Source: Anisus vortex (Eukaryota > Mollusca > Gastropoda > Planorbidae). From it: a DNA stretch of 64,000 bases. Below the pieces are notes generated by a model, which searched no databases, was not told where the DNA came from, and saw nothing but the letters and a program-made list of their open reading frames with translations. Where the stretch lies: positions 24,711,990-24,775,989 of the forward strand of contig OX421499.1 in assembly GCA_949126835.1 (NCBI GenBank), written 5' to 3'. Shown here in pieces: positions 22,659-35,100 of the stretch. Every line of letters starts with the position of its first letter. Position 1 is the stretch's first letter. The position numbers were made by a program, and so were the translations under genes.

Positions 22659-24725
22659 TTATATATTATTGTTGCTATTATTTGCTATTGTTTTTTTTTT
22701 TTATGTCATTTTTTTTTTAAAAAGGTGAATATGTTTGTAATTTGAATACTTTTGATGTGGAATATGTATTGGAAATGTATCTTATTTAAACAGGATAGTT
22801 GATACAAATTTCTTCAATTTTCCAGAGTAATGGGACATTTGACACTCATTTGTGAGATTTTTTTTATAATATATATTATGACAGTAAAAAAGTTCCAGAT
22901 CTTAGATACTATGAGATCAATATAACCATTTGTTCAATGCAAATTAAAAAAAAAATGTATTTAGAATTAAATTTTAGAAGATAATATTGTATAAAAAGTG
23001 ATTTATTATATAAAATATATAAAAGGATATATTATAAAATTTCATCCCTTTGGCATTACAATTGAGAAAAACTCACCAATACCTCAAATACAAAAGATAA
23101 ATGTATATGCCTGTCAAGTTGACTTGTTGCAGAGACCAGCATTATCCTCAGTTATTTCCCAATGTCCTCATTAAATCACAATTGCTGATAGGAAATGGTA
23201 TCTTTTGATTCTGTGAATTTTGTCATTCTGGTTCATTTACATTATTTTTTTTTGGTTTAAATTGTCTTTGTGATAAAAATGTATTTCTTCTTGTTTTGTC
23301 TTTGAAAAGGGGTGGAATGGTTTGCTTGTGTTTTTGTGTAATAGAAATTTGTAAACATTTCTTAGCAGAAAAAGTAGTCTACCCAAAGAAACATGCAAGA
23401 GAAATTTTGGCTGCATTTTGAAACATTCAAGTATTATGTGCTCATTGTCAGTTATTATAAAGTATTGTCCTAAGCATTCAAGAGTAATGTCTTGGCATGC
23501 TCTCCTTCATTTAGGACTTTGTCTTAGACAGTCTAGTGCCAACATTACCTGGATGTTTTTATTGCGTGATACTAAAGACCATATTTGCTCATACAGCATT
23601 TTGAAAAAGTATATATTTATATACATTTGTACTTTCTCATGTTTCATTTTATTATTATTATTTACCTAATTATTTAAAATTGATTTATAAATATTTTTTT
23701 TACAAATTTTTATTTATCTTATACTAAGGTTTTGTGTTCTGTCCTCTATTAACTATAATAACTATACAGTAATATGGTTCCTAAATAATGTAGGCATCTG
23801 AACTATGAATTCTCAACATTTTTTCTTGCAACCTAACCAATGTTACATTGTTAAAAAAACACCTTAGAAATACAATACATAATAATTTACCATTTTAATA
23901 TAACAATATGGTGGGCGGGGGGAGGGGGGATTATGAACATAATCCTCTGGAAATATGGGGAATTACAGTATATATATTATACAAATTAAATGTATCTTGG
24001 TACCTTTATACAGTTGAAAACTTAACCATGATTTTGATATTAGCCTTGCTCTTGTAATTTTTCTAAATAATATAAGCATTTGATATTATATAGTTTAATA
24101 TGAGAGCTTTATATCAGGTATATGAATAAACTGTTCTCTGTCATATTAATTAGTGGCATTTTGTATAGCAGACATTGTAAACAATACTTTAGTTACCTCC
24201 CTTGCTTCTCTCTCTCTCTATCTCTCTCTACATGTATACAACAAAACTACTTAATTTATATCTTCTTTAAAAGTAAATTGATTATATAAAGGCAAGTTAA
24301 ATGGTTAATGTAAACAAAGCCAACCATTTCCTGCAGTGTAATAGTCTTACCATTGGTGCAATAAACTAGCTAGTTAAAAACCTGATTGGGCTGGATTGAA
24401 GCAGTTATTCATTTATTCATTGCGAGATTCACCTTTCCATCCTAGATTCATCCTTTCAGAGAAAATGTCTGCTAGATTGTGTACATTTTAAGCTATTACA
24501 CAACAATCCTTGAATCTGGAAGTGTGTCTTACAAACAGGTTTGTCTGTTTTGTTTTATAACAGTTTCAAGGTTTGTATATTTTGTTCCTTTATCTTTAAT
24601 GAAGTTAACCTGAATGGTGATTTTTTTTTTCTGCAATGTGTCTTCTGTAGAGTTTAATGTGTGTTAAAAAGTATCTTTAATATAATTGTATGCATTTTGA
24701 AGCTGTTTTCCTACATTCATTAACA
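22659..24725 (+). other. 3' flank and likely 3' UTR of the hotdog gene
   Basis: No coding frame of note. The sequence is A/T-rich with many T-runs. An AATAAA signal occurs at 24,125 (TATGAATAAACTG) and another candidate near 24,360, so the transcript may carry a 1.5-1.7 kb 3' UTR. A short CT repeat lies near 24,208. Confidence 0.4.
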
Positions 24726-25077
24726 CAGGGGTCGGGAACCCATGGCTCGCTAGCCAGATGTGGCTCTTCTGATGGCTGCATCTGGCTCGCAGACAAATGT
24801 TAGATTATTAAAAAAATGTTGTTTTTTTAAGACTTTTTGATCTACATATTAATTGCATATCAATATTTCATTCTAAAAATGAGCTAAAGTCTACTGCAGC
24901 TCAGCATCAGAAGAATTCAGAGACATAATTATTGTACTTTTAGTGTTGAAATTGCACAAAATGCACACATTTACTTAAATTTTTAGTTTTAAACATAATG
25001 TATGGCTCTCACAGAATTAATTTTTTAAAATATGTGGTATCCATAGCTCTCTAAGACAAAAAGGTTCCCGACCCCTG
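24726..25077. mobile_element. hAT-type MITE, 352 bp
   Basis: Perfect 15-bp terminal inverted repeats CAGGGGTCGGGAACC and its complement. Subterminal TGGCTC/AGCCAGATGTGGCTC blocks are of a kind seen in widespread animal hAT elements. The 8-bp flanks CATTAACA and ATGTAACA match at only five positions, so the target duplication has decayed or been altered. Confidence 0.8.
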
Positions 25078-26705
25078 ATGTAACATGTAATTGTTAAATT
25101 AATGTATTCTTATATTACTTGCAGTTCATTGTACATTTTAAATAGTTTTTCAATTATATGAAAAAATTACATGTATGATGGGGAGCTAGTATCATGAATC
25201 TCATAGGCTATTATATCCATTATATTCTAATTTCTTTGCAATTCACTTTTTTTTGTTTCACTTGTAATGTTCTTTTTTCTTTTTCATTATGATATTGATT
25301 AATGTACTTGTTTTAATGTTATTGTGACATAATTTAACACATACAAGATCTCATGTTGAATTTTTGTTTTACAGCAATATAATAATTAAAATGAAAGATA
25401 TTTGCACTGTAGCGCTGTGAAATTTCCTCAGTTGATATTGAAGCGGGGGCTTTCATTTTAGACACATTGTGTGCAAGAGATTAAGAATAAGATTATATTG
25501 TCATTAGCCAATGTTTCCTTTCTAAATGCCCCTGTAAAACTTCTCTAACGGGAGAACAGTAATCTGGCGTGAAGGTCAAGCAATGTTCAGTCATGAAACT
25601 CTGGTAGAACTGGCTGAGCGGTGAGAAGTTTTATTGGGGTTAAACTCCAATGATCTAGCAAATACATGCAGGCACAAATACCACAATATGTCAACAACAC
25701 AAGCTTGTTATATATTGATATTTTACTTTAAATCAATGACTAATCCAGTTGCTCTACGCCATACATTTCGTGTTTATGTGTTTACCAGGGACCCACATAA
25801 AAAAACAAACAACTACTAATGTTTGATGTCATCTAATAGAATATAGGCCTACCAGGGATGGGCTGTGAAATATTCTCATGCTTTCATTTCATTGGTCAGT
25901 GCTTGACATATAAAAAAATTTGTTAGCTAAGAGATTTTCTTAAAAAAAATTAAAAGAAACACTGAAACAGCTGCCTTATAAAAAAGAAACCAAATTGTTA
26001 TTCAAAAATTTTAGCCACTTGTCGTTTTTTTATTTATTTTTTTGTTTTTTTATTTTAGAGAATTATGTTTAAAAGTAGAATTTGTTTTTGTGACGTCACA
26101 TCGTTTAAACACTCCTTGCTGGTCACAAATCTTTGCCCCACCACCCCCTCCCCTCCTCCCTTTCCCCAAGGTACCTGACATCATTTGTGGACTGCATTAT
26201 ATCTAATTATATACCTGTCTCTATATCGATCTGTTTATATACATGCTGGTCTATGAATCTATATTCTATCTATCTGATAGATTTATGTCCGTGTGTGTGT
26301 GTGTGTTAGGATATTAGAGGTCATTATTTGGTAGTTTCGGCAATGACACTCAATAGAGCTAGGTAGAGCGCTGAAAAAAACAACGTATACAGGTTGCCTA
26401 TAAGATTGACTTCAACCTGACGCGTGTGAACAAGTAGTTGAGAGGAAGGAGGCATAACGTTTTAAAAATTATTGTTAGTTGTAGCCTGTTTCATTTTTTT
26501 TTAAATTTGTGATTGGGTTGCAAAGATCATCCAATGGCAATGTTGTTACTAAAAATTATAAGAAAACAACAACATATGAATCACTGAGCATATATATGTA
26601 GTATGTAGTAGGCCTATGTTCAATGGTAAAAGCCACACTAAGAAATAATGAAAAGTGTATACAATATTCTTGTCACAGTTCGATTTCTTTTAGCGTAACT
26701 ACCAT
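25078..26705. other. Intergenic, nothing recognised
   Basis: Short GT repeat near 26,292 and a C-rich stretch near 26,140. No exon with supporting splice sites was found. Confidence 0.5.
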
Positions 26706-28180
26706 CAGTGGCGTTAGCAGGTGGGCGGAGGAGGGGGGGTCAGCCCCGACAGGCACGTCTCTAGGAGCATTTTGGTGAGCTCATAAAAAAAAACACGAAA
26801 ATAAAAGCTGAAAAAAAAGTATCCTAAAGGTCTTCTTAGTGTTGAAATGTGATGCTGATACTGCTTTTTTTTAAACAAATATTATCACAACTGTAAACCT
26901 AATTTAACTCTTGTATGCGTGGTGGTTTACTCTGATACACCATTTGCAACACTAAACCGGTTACCCTTGTTCCTTTCAACACAATATATAGGCCTACATC
27001 ACCGGGGTGTAGGGTAATTAATTCAGATGATCGTTTTAAGTATCCGAGCAGAGACTGTAAATATTGTAGTGAAAATGGTATCAGAAGTCATCGCTGCTCT
27101 GAAGCAGTTCCATGAAATAGCAACCACAAGATCAGATGTAGCTTCAATTCTCGACGTGGTACATGACGTTTTCGTTAATTTTGTTTCTGAGTATTTAAGA
27201 AATCTGTTCTTCTAAGATACCCAGATGTTCTTTAAACAAAATGGCTGGATTTACAAGAAAAAAAAAAGTCTTGTGCAGCTTACAGCATTGCTAGATTGTT
27301 TTCACCAGAAGTGAGAAAAGATGGTGGACAGTGCAATGGACAAATAAAATGAAAAAAAACAACTACTGTGCTCTGAAATTGTAATAAGCACCGAGCGTGG
27401 AATCCGCACGTAGAAACACGTTTTAATGGATGGTGAAGAATTGACTGTTACAGAGTTGTGGTTTGATGCAGAGTTGTGGTTTGATGCCGAGTTGTGGTTT
27501 GATGCAGAGTTGTGGTTTGATGCAGAGTTGTGGTTTGATGCAGAGTTGTGGTTTGATGCAGAGTTGTGGTTTGATGCAGAGTTGTGGTTTGATGCCGAGT
27601 TGTGGTTTGATGCCGAGTTGTGGTTTGATGCAGAGTTGTGGTTTGATGCCGAGTTGTGGTTTGATGCCGAGTTGTGGTTTGATGCCGAGTTGTGGTTTGA
27701 TGCCGAGTTGATGCGAGAGAAGCTATCTATCAAAATCAGTCAATTAACGATCCTGCAAGCTAGTAGATCTATTATACTTTTATTTCACAGTCAAATCTGC
27801 TTGACGATAGTTAAGCTTGACAAAAGGAAGGTATTGCAGTATCTTGTAAAAGCTACTTGAATCGACAAAATCGAATGTTCATATGTAGTTCATATTTGGA
27901 ACTTCATTCGCATAGGGCCTAGGGGATTCCCCACCTAATACCGTGATTATGCTGCGGATTTTCCTTTAACTGAGATATTAGCGCTGCCAGCTAAGCGCCT
28001 TTTTTCAAAGCCAATCTGGTAAAGAACAATATCGATGTGCCAGACAAGGCTAACAGACTTAGCAGTCTTCTCCATTGAGAGGGAACTTGCTGATAGACTA
28101 ACTTTTAAATCTTTAATGTTATCTTAAGTTCCATAACTTTGCCGAAAGAAAATTGCGAAAAGTTTGTTCACTCCATAGAC
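26706..28180 (+). pseudogene. Decayed hAT transposase (TTF-type/DUF4371-like)
   Basis: The left end CAGTGGCGTTAGCAGG looks like a hAT terminus. In-frame patches then follow the order of a zinc-finger TTF-type hAT transposase. Around 27,040-27,170 a frame reads RAETVNIVVKMVSEVIAALK and continues with an ATTRSDVASIL string. Around 27,960-28,150 frames give KRLFSKPIW, then RLTDLAVFSIERELADRL, then FAERKLRKV-like residues, the C-terminal dimerisation region. Stops and frameshifts break it, and an 18-bp tandem expansion interrupts the middle. The right end is uncertain; CCTTGCTACGCCACTG at 29,819-29,834 resembles the inverted left end, but the flanks do not match and an exon lies between. Confidence 0.6.
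27453..27710. repeat. 18-bp tandem repeat, about 14 units
   Basis: The unit GAGTTGTGGTTTGATGCA (or ...GCC) would read Glu-Leu-Trp-Phe-Asp-Ala on the plus strand and Asn-His-Asn-Ser-Ala-Ser on the minus strand. Because 18 is a multiple of 3, several frames stay open across it by construction. It lies inside the transposase relic, so no protein is called. Confidence 0.9.
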
Positions 28181-29133
28181 AAAATAACTCGAAAGCCTAT
28201 CTCACAATAAGATTAAAATTTTGAATGTCTAAAAAGTATACTTGTCTGGTAAAAAGAAAACGAATTTCCAAAATAAATAGTTTCTGGTGGTATTACCATA
28301 ACTCTCAAAGATTTTCATATTGAAGAAAAAATGTAGTCTTAAGTGAATAGGGCCTGGGCCTTCACCTTCGTAGACTAGACTAAGCTTATTCTTACTGTAA
28401 TAAGATGAGAGTCTAGGACTAATAGCAGTGTAATTGCACAGGTCTAAAATGAGATATTTGCTTGCAAAATTAAAAAAAAAAAATATTTGTATAATGCTGC
28501 CAACAAACATAATAATGTAAGCTCATTTAACGGTAGAATCACAACTAAGAAGAACACGGATATAATCGCTAGGCTAAGATATAAGCTTATAAAACTAATT
28601 GATTATTTAAAACTTTACAAACATAGGACATATAAGTAAGACAGTAGGGGTCGAAAGGATGTTATCATGTTATCTAAGGTAACAGTAGAGAACGTTCCGG
28701 AATCTTAAAGATTTGCGGGTTTTCAACAGCCAACTGGGGCAATTAGGGAGGGGGGGGGGAGGCGGAAAAACCATACGACCTCCTTTAGTGACAAAATCAC
28801 TTGCTACATTAATAGTTTTAAAACTCTAAACCAATGTAAAAAGAACAAAGCAGAGGATTATGACATTAAAAAACATAAAATCACAACTTTATTAAAATAA
28901 TATGAAAAAAATGCGCTTAAATGAATCGGCAAAAGTTCATCTGCCTGATCGAATTTCTGTGATCTCTTTAAATCGATATTTAAATCAAATTAATGCTTTA
29001 AATATCATCATAAAACAAACAGCGTGGATTTTATTGCAATAATTAAAAATAAAGTGGCTTAGACGACTGTAGTCGGTCCCAAGCATTGTGTTGTCATCTT
29101 TAGTTCAAGCATGGAGCATACTGAAATGTAATC
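28181..29133. other. Intergenic between transposase relic and the PAN exon
   Basis: Holds one LINE 3' tail (28,490-28,700, minus) and a G-run near 28,750. No other feature was recognised; probably 3' flank and 3' UTR of the secreted LamG/PAN gene. Confidence 0.5.
28490..28700 (-). mobile_element. LINE 3' tail, diverged
   Basis: Begins GCTGCCAACAAACATAAT..GTAAGCTCA and ends with ACAGTAGAG. This matches, in the same orientation, the LINE 3' end at about 61,565-61,815 of repeat unit C. Confidence 0.65.
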
Positions 29134-32100
29134 TCAGGTCTGCGTTAACACGTAGTATCGACTTCCTGTGTCATTCTTTAAGCCTAGATTAGTGACATAA
29201 TCGTACAGATAGCACTCCGCATAAACCTTGCCCTTTTTATAGGTAAGTGAACGGCAGTATCGAAGCTGTTTGCACCTGCTGGTGCAGTCGACAAGAGACC
29301 GCGTGTTGTTAAATACTCCGATTGGCTCTAATCCCACATCCGGCGCAGTGTTTTCGGACACCATTTTGAATCTAGCGTACTGCAGAGCCTTTTCCTCATC
29401 ACAAGATATCTCTGAAAATGAAAAGTTTACAATTTAACAAATCATAGTTTGAATATAAGTAATCTATAGAAATCTAGCACACGTCAAAAGGAATTATCAA
29501 TTTTCGAAAGACCAATTGAAAAAAAAAGGCATAGCCAGTGTTGTAATGTAAAGGGCTTGGGCAATATCAATGGGAATTACGAACATATGCACAATTTCAT
29601 CCTGAACGTTAAAATCAATTCCTACTATAGATATAAAACTGTTGTTTTTTTTAAATTATATTCCTTCCCACAGGCCCCTCCCCATAACATTTGTCATACA
29701 AACAGAACAGCAGCAACAAATTCCTGGGTTTTGGGGGATCTATACTATCTCATTGTAAAGAAAAAACCGGACTATTATCGCAGTGGTTCGCTCGTAGGCC
29801 TATACCTGGACTGTATAACCTTGCTACGCCACTGACACTTAGTAGACCAACTAGGCTATAATAGGGGCTCATAGTTAGGCCACTTTAGCAAACGGCGTTG
29901 GTAGACTACAGTATAGTAGTCATCATCACTAAATGTTTAACAATTAACTTTTTTTCTTAAAAAAAAAAGAATAAATCAAATTTTGTTTAATAAAAGCTAA
30001 TGCTGGCTATAAATAGGCCTAAAAAAACTATTTGCTATGAATTGTAAAATCTCAATAAATAGGAAATCTCATAGAAATCTCATAGAAATCTCAATAAATA
30101 GGAAATCTCATAGAAATCTTAATAAATAGGTACTATTACAAAAGCCTTAAAATTGTTGTAATCACAATTACAAATTACATATTTATATAGCTATATTCAT
30201 ATATCTTCTTTACCTTTACCATATGTTATTAAAATAAATAGAAAAAGTGTGTTTTAAATTTTGATTTTAAAATGACTAGATCTAGACTATATTGTCGGCT
30301 TGTCTGTGTTCGGAAGTTCATTCTACCACAGAGGTGCTACGACGCTGTATGAGCGAGCTGCAAATGTTTCTCTTTTTACGCTTGGAAGTTGGTACCTTGA
30401 GTTGTAGATGTATTTTGTTTGAACGCAGTCCTGTTTTCTCTGATGTGTGTAGCTCGACCATGGATCTCATGTTCTGGGGAGATTGACCATGAAGGCTTTT
30501 ATAGACCATAGTCAGAAAGTCAGAACTTTGAACTGTATCCTAAGTGTTATAGGTAGCCATTGCATTTTATTATACTTTACATGGCTCGCAACATTGTTTC
30601 TTATAGGCTAAGCTTATAATCACCTGGCTTTATCGATTAGCGTTAAAAGGCGTCAATGCACATTCTATTTGTTATCAATATTCAGGTAGGCCTGTCATTA
30701 AACTCAGGGGACTAGCATTAATAGTCCACACAAAAATAGGCCTATCACTAAATTAATATTTATGAAAATTCAGAGTAAGCTTAAATAAAACGAAACAGAA
30801 GAAACAAAAAAAAGACAAAAACCTGAACAAAATGTTTCGTTAAAAACATCTGGACCTTTCTCAGAGTTTATAGATAACAGTTATCTGTTAACATTGCAAT
30901 AGACCGAATTCTAATTGAAAAGTTCATCTAGATTTTTTTTTTTTCAAAAAATAATTTTGGTCTACCCATAGACCTATTAATAAGACAGGAACGAAGACCA
31001 AGTTCAAATACTAATTAATTTTTTATCGTTTTTCTTTTGTCTTTAAATATCTTGTATTCCTAAAAAAGTCGTTTTGCAAGAATTGATTGTTTAAGAAAAT
31101 ATATGCTCTTTGCTATAAGTCTAAATAATTAGTCCTAAGATGTTTTATAGCTTTTGCTACTCATTCGCAGAGTTCAGACCTTTTTAAAATGTTCATATAA
31201 TTGTATTTCTGTGAATTCTCAGTAATTGTGTGTAGAATGTCGTGTCTATCCACGAGTGGATAGTGCAAACATCCCAAATGACCAGCGCCTTAATAAGGAC
31301 CGTATGACATTTTTCGGCTAATGCAATGATTTAAACGGCAAAGCAAGAATGTGATCAGTTGAATTCTATTTTCCATGGGATATAATACGAATTCTTAATG
31401 AGGATTCCGGATGTGATCCGAGTGGTCTAATGAACGACCACCCAGCCTCCCCCACTATACTTCAAGATGTAATAATGATTTATTAAAGCAATTCCAAGGT
31501 GGGGTATAACTCTGACCTTTGGAGGCCACGACTTTGTTCAATGCCAGACAACGTTCTCTAACTGTAGACAATGCAGTGGAGGCGTCCAGCAATCCCTGGA
31601 ATACTGTCAGGCATGCAGCGCTGCCATGGTAGCCAGCAACAAACGGGCCCAAGTTCTGACCTTGACCGACTGTAATCGCGCCGCTTAATGTCAAGGCTGT
31701 TTAAAAAAAAAGAAGAAGGGAAAAACACAAAATTGACACAAAAAAATGAGATTGTGTTAAATATGAACAGGGATGTGCAATAATCTTTGTCTTTTGGGAA
31801 CTGGAGGGGCCAAACTTTTTGAAATGTTATATACATTATCAATACAATTACAAAAACTGCCCTTATGGACATCAGTAAATTTCTTAGAGGGCTGTGTTGT
31901 ATCCCGCGGGCCATCTATTGCTCGCCCCTTAATAAAATCAACTAATTTTTGTAATATCAATTAGTACTGAATCCCAAATAGATCAGTTTGCTCTTTTATT
32001 ATATTGTTTCGTCACCACAATGCCCAGACTAAAATACCTTCCCCAACTCATAATGTCAGATACCCATCAGAGCTGAGTTGACCCAGAATTAGGCATACCC

Positions 32101-35100
32101 TCCTGGATTTTGTATTCTTTTTACCTGATTTAAACCCTAAACCTTCAGAATGGTAGCCTAAACCTTCAGAATGGTAGCCTAAACCTTCAGAATGGTAGCC
32201 TAAACCTTCAGAATGGTAGCCTAAACCTTCAGAATGGTAGCCTAAACCTTCAGAATGGTAGCCTAAACCTTCAGAATGGTAGCCTAAACCTTCAGAATGG
32301 TAGCCTAAACCTTCAGAATGGTAGCCTAAACCTTCAGAATGGTAGCCTAAACCTTCAGAATGGTAGCCTAGCCTAAACCTTCAGAATGGTAGCCTAAACC
32401 TTCAGAATGGTAGCCTAAACCTTCAGAATGGTAGCCTAAGCCTTCAGAATGGTAGCCTAAACCTTCAGAATGGTAGCCTAGCCTAAACCTTCAGAATGGT
32501 AGCCTAAACCTTCAAAATGGTAGCCTAAACCTTCAGAATGGTAGCCTAGCCTAAACCTTCAGAATGGTAGCCTAAACCTGACACAATTCCAAGGGACCAC
32601 GGAGCCCCCAAAAAATTCAAATAGTAAAATATATAATTTACATAAAGTGTGTCACCCGGATCAAACACGCGTACCATCGGTAGCTAAGTCATTCAAGTTC
32701 TGATATAGTAGAGGCATCTTACTAAATGACTAAAGTACTCACCAGAACCCCGGGCGCAGTTCAGAACTTGAGTGGCACTGCTGGAGTTGACAAACAGGGT
32801 GACGTTGTTGCTTGACGTGGAGTACGCCACGTAGATCAATGACCAGTGGTTGGGCGGCACGATTCTTGGAACAGTCAGCGACGCGCAGACATCTGTTGGA
32901 GGATACAAGGTCCGTCGCTTACAATCGATCTAGACGGACTAGTCCAACTTTATATGAAATATTGATTAGGTCAAGACCTTTGATAGAGGCGAAGAGTTGT
33001 AAAATAAAGCTGGAGGCTATTCAATAGCGTATAGGTAAATGTAGAAGGGTATGAGTAGAAAATCGCATAAAAACGCAGAAGATTCAAATGAAGAGGATGT
33101 CACTACAGTAGAGATGTAAACGTAGAAGATTTAAATGCATTTGTGTGTTTATTTTGTGTGATTACGGTAGGGGTGAATTTTTGCAGAAAATAATCAGTCA
33201 ATGCCACCGTCTGTTACCAATGGCAACTGATATTAGTAAAACCAGAAGCTAGATTTCCACTGTACAACAACATCATGAAATCAATTCATATGAAGTGAAA
33301 ACTGAGAAATAAAATTACTACTAATAAAGACTAGAGGATATTGTGGAAACTTGCCGATATCTATCTATATATTTATGTATTATTATTATTCTATAAACCA
33401 GTCTGCAGATGGGGCACGGTACCTGAGCGGCAGTGCGTTCGACTGGCGATTCAAAAGTCCTGGGTTCGAATCCTGGTAAAGGCTAGGAATTTTTTCCCCA
33501 GGACTTGAGGGTGTCCCCGAGTCTACTTAGCTCTGATGGGTACCTGACATTAGTTGGGGTAAAGTAATGGCGGCTGGGCATTGTGCTGGCCACACATCCC
33601 CTAGTATGCCATGCCTTGGCCACAGAAACTGGTGAAAGCTGCTTCACCATCCCTATGATCAGTTTGAGCTAGTCTGCAGAGCAGTTTGCTCTCTTGCAGT
33701 CAATGACAGTCACACATATTTACATGCCTTCTTATTAGTTCTTCTCTATTGCTGTATAGTGTGTTGGTAATGGTAGGTTGAGGGGGGGGGGGAGTAGTGT
33801 GTGTCTTAGGAACATGGGGAATTAAAAAAACAACAGAATCTATATATTTATAGTGTCAGGAGTATAGATGGCGCCGAGTTAAGGGAAACTTGAAAAACGA
33901 TGCATGAATTTCATGTAACTTTCGGATCAAACCCACAATTATTGTGGACAAGAGCGCACTGAGCATGCTAAATGTGAATGCTTGGAGAGTCGCTCTATAC
34001 AAATAACTATCATTAATATTATTACAGGTATATATACGCTCCAAATACCATCATTATTGTAGATTTTTAGAGTAACGTTTCCAGCATCAAGGCGTAAAGA
34101 CATCGAGGTGATCATGTCAGGCTTGGGATAAGCGGCGGTGTATTCCCACATGACGCCCTCTACCGGCGGATCTGGCCGGACAAAAATGGCCACCGTTATA
34201 TCCGTGGATGCAGACTGTTGGTTGATGAACATCAACAGAAAGGAAAACCTGGAGCCGTCGAAGTAACCCACTGGGCTAGACACGTAGTCGAATGTATCCC
34301 TTGAACGGAAGCACTGTAATAAACGAAATGAAATTTAAAAAAATACCTCAGTAAAACATGTTTTCTAGAATTTGAGTTGTGAAGGGAGCAAATAATAATG
34401 GGGAAAACAATAGGCCCTACTTTTTAAAATTGATTTAATAGTTTTTATATTTATGCATGTTTGTCAATTAATAAAGGCTTATTTGCTACATATTTCTTTT
34501 GGTGTCAAAATGTAGTCCAATAACTATTTTTACCCAAGAACTATCTACATTATTCAAACGTAGCCTAGATTCTATAATTCTAGGCCTATATATTCCTATT
34601 TTCATGTTTTGATTTAAAAAATAAATGAAGCTATCTAAAATAAAATAAAAATAAGATCAAGGACAGAATTATTAGGAAGCAACATGGAACCACACACAAG
34701 ACGAGGCAGACGAGTTGAAATCTGAAATTCAATAAAATATTAGCGTCAGTACAGTAAAGTGTAAAGGGCCGGGAAGGGGCCCGGGGGGAGGGTCTCAAAA
34801 CGGCGGTTTAAGTAGATATGTAGATGTGTGCGCAAGTCGTTTAGCGAGCATCATTATGTATAATCTTATCTTATATATTACAGACGCCCCTTCTATAAAG
34901 AAGATTATTGCGTCCTACGCTCATCCGTGGTCCGAGTCTAGTCGTGCATTTTTATTAATGTTTTATTAAATGATGTTAAGTTTCTGGTTTTCCTGGTTTG
35001 CTCGGGCAACCCATTCCATGCCCGAATGCCACTCGTAAAGAAAGAGTAGGCCTACATTTATGCATTTGTTCTCGCATAAGGGATAATACAAGTCCTTATG

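Noticed and set aside
27302..27860. Repetitive proteins on both strands (Glu-Leu-Trp-Phe-Asp-Ala and Ser-Ala-Ser-Asn-His-Asn)
   Set aside because: Open frames on both strands follow automatically from an 18-bp tandem repeat; flanks are transposase relics.
26706..29834. A single hAT element bounded by CAGTGGCG... and ...CGCCACTG
   Set aside because: The flanking 8-mers (ACTACCAT and ACACTTAG) do not match and the PAN exon of an intact gene would lie inside.
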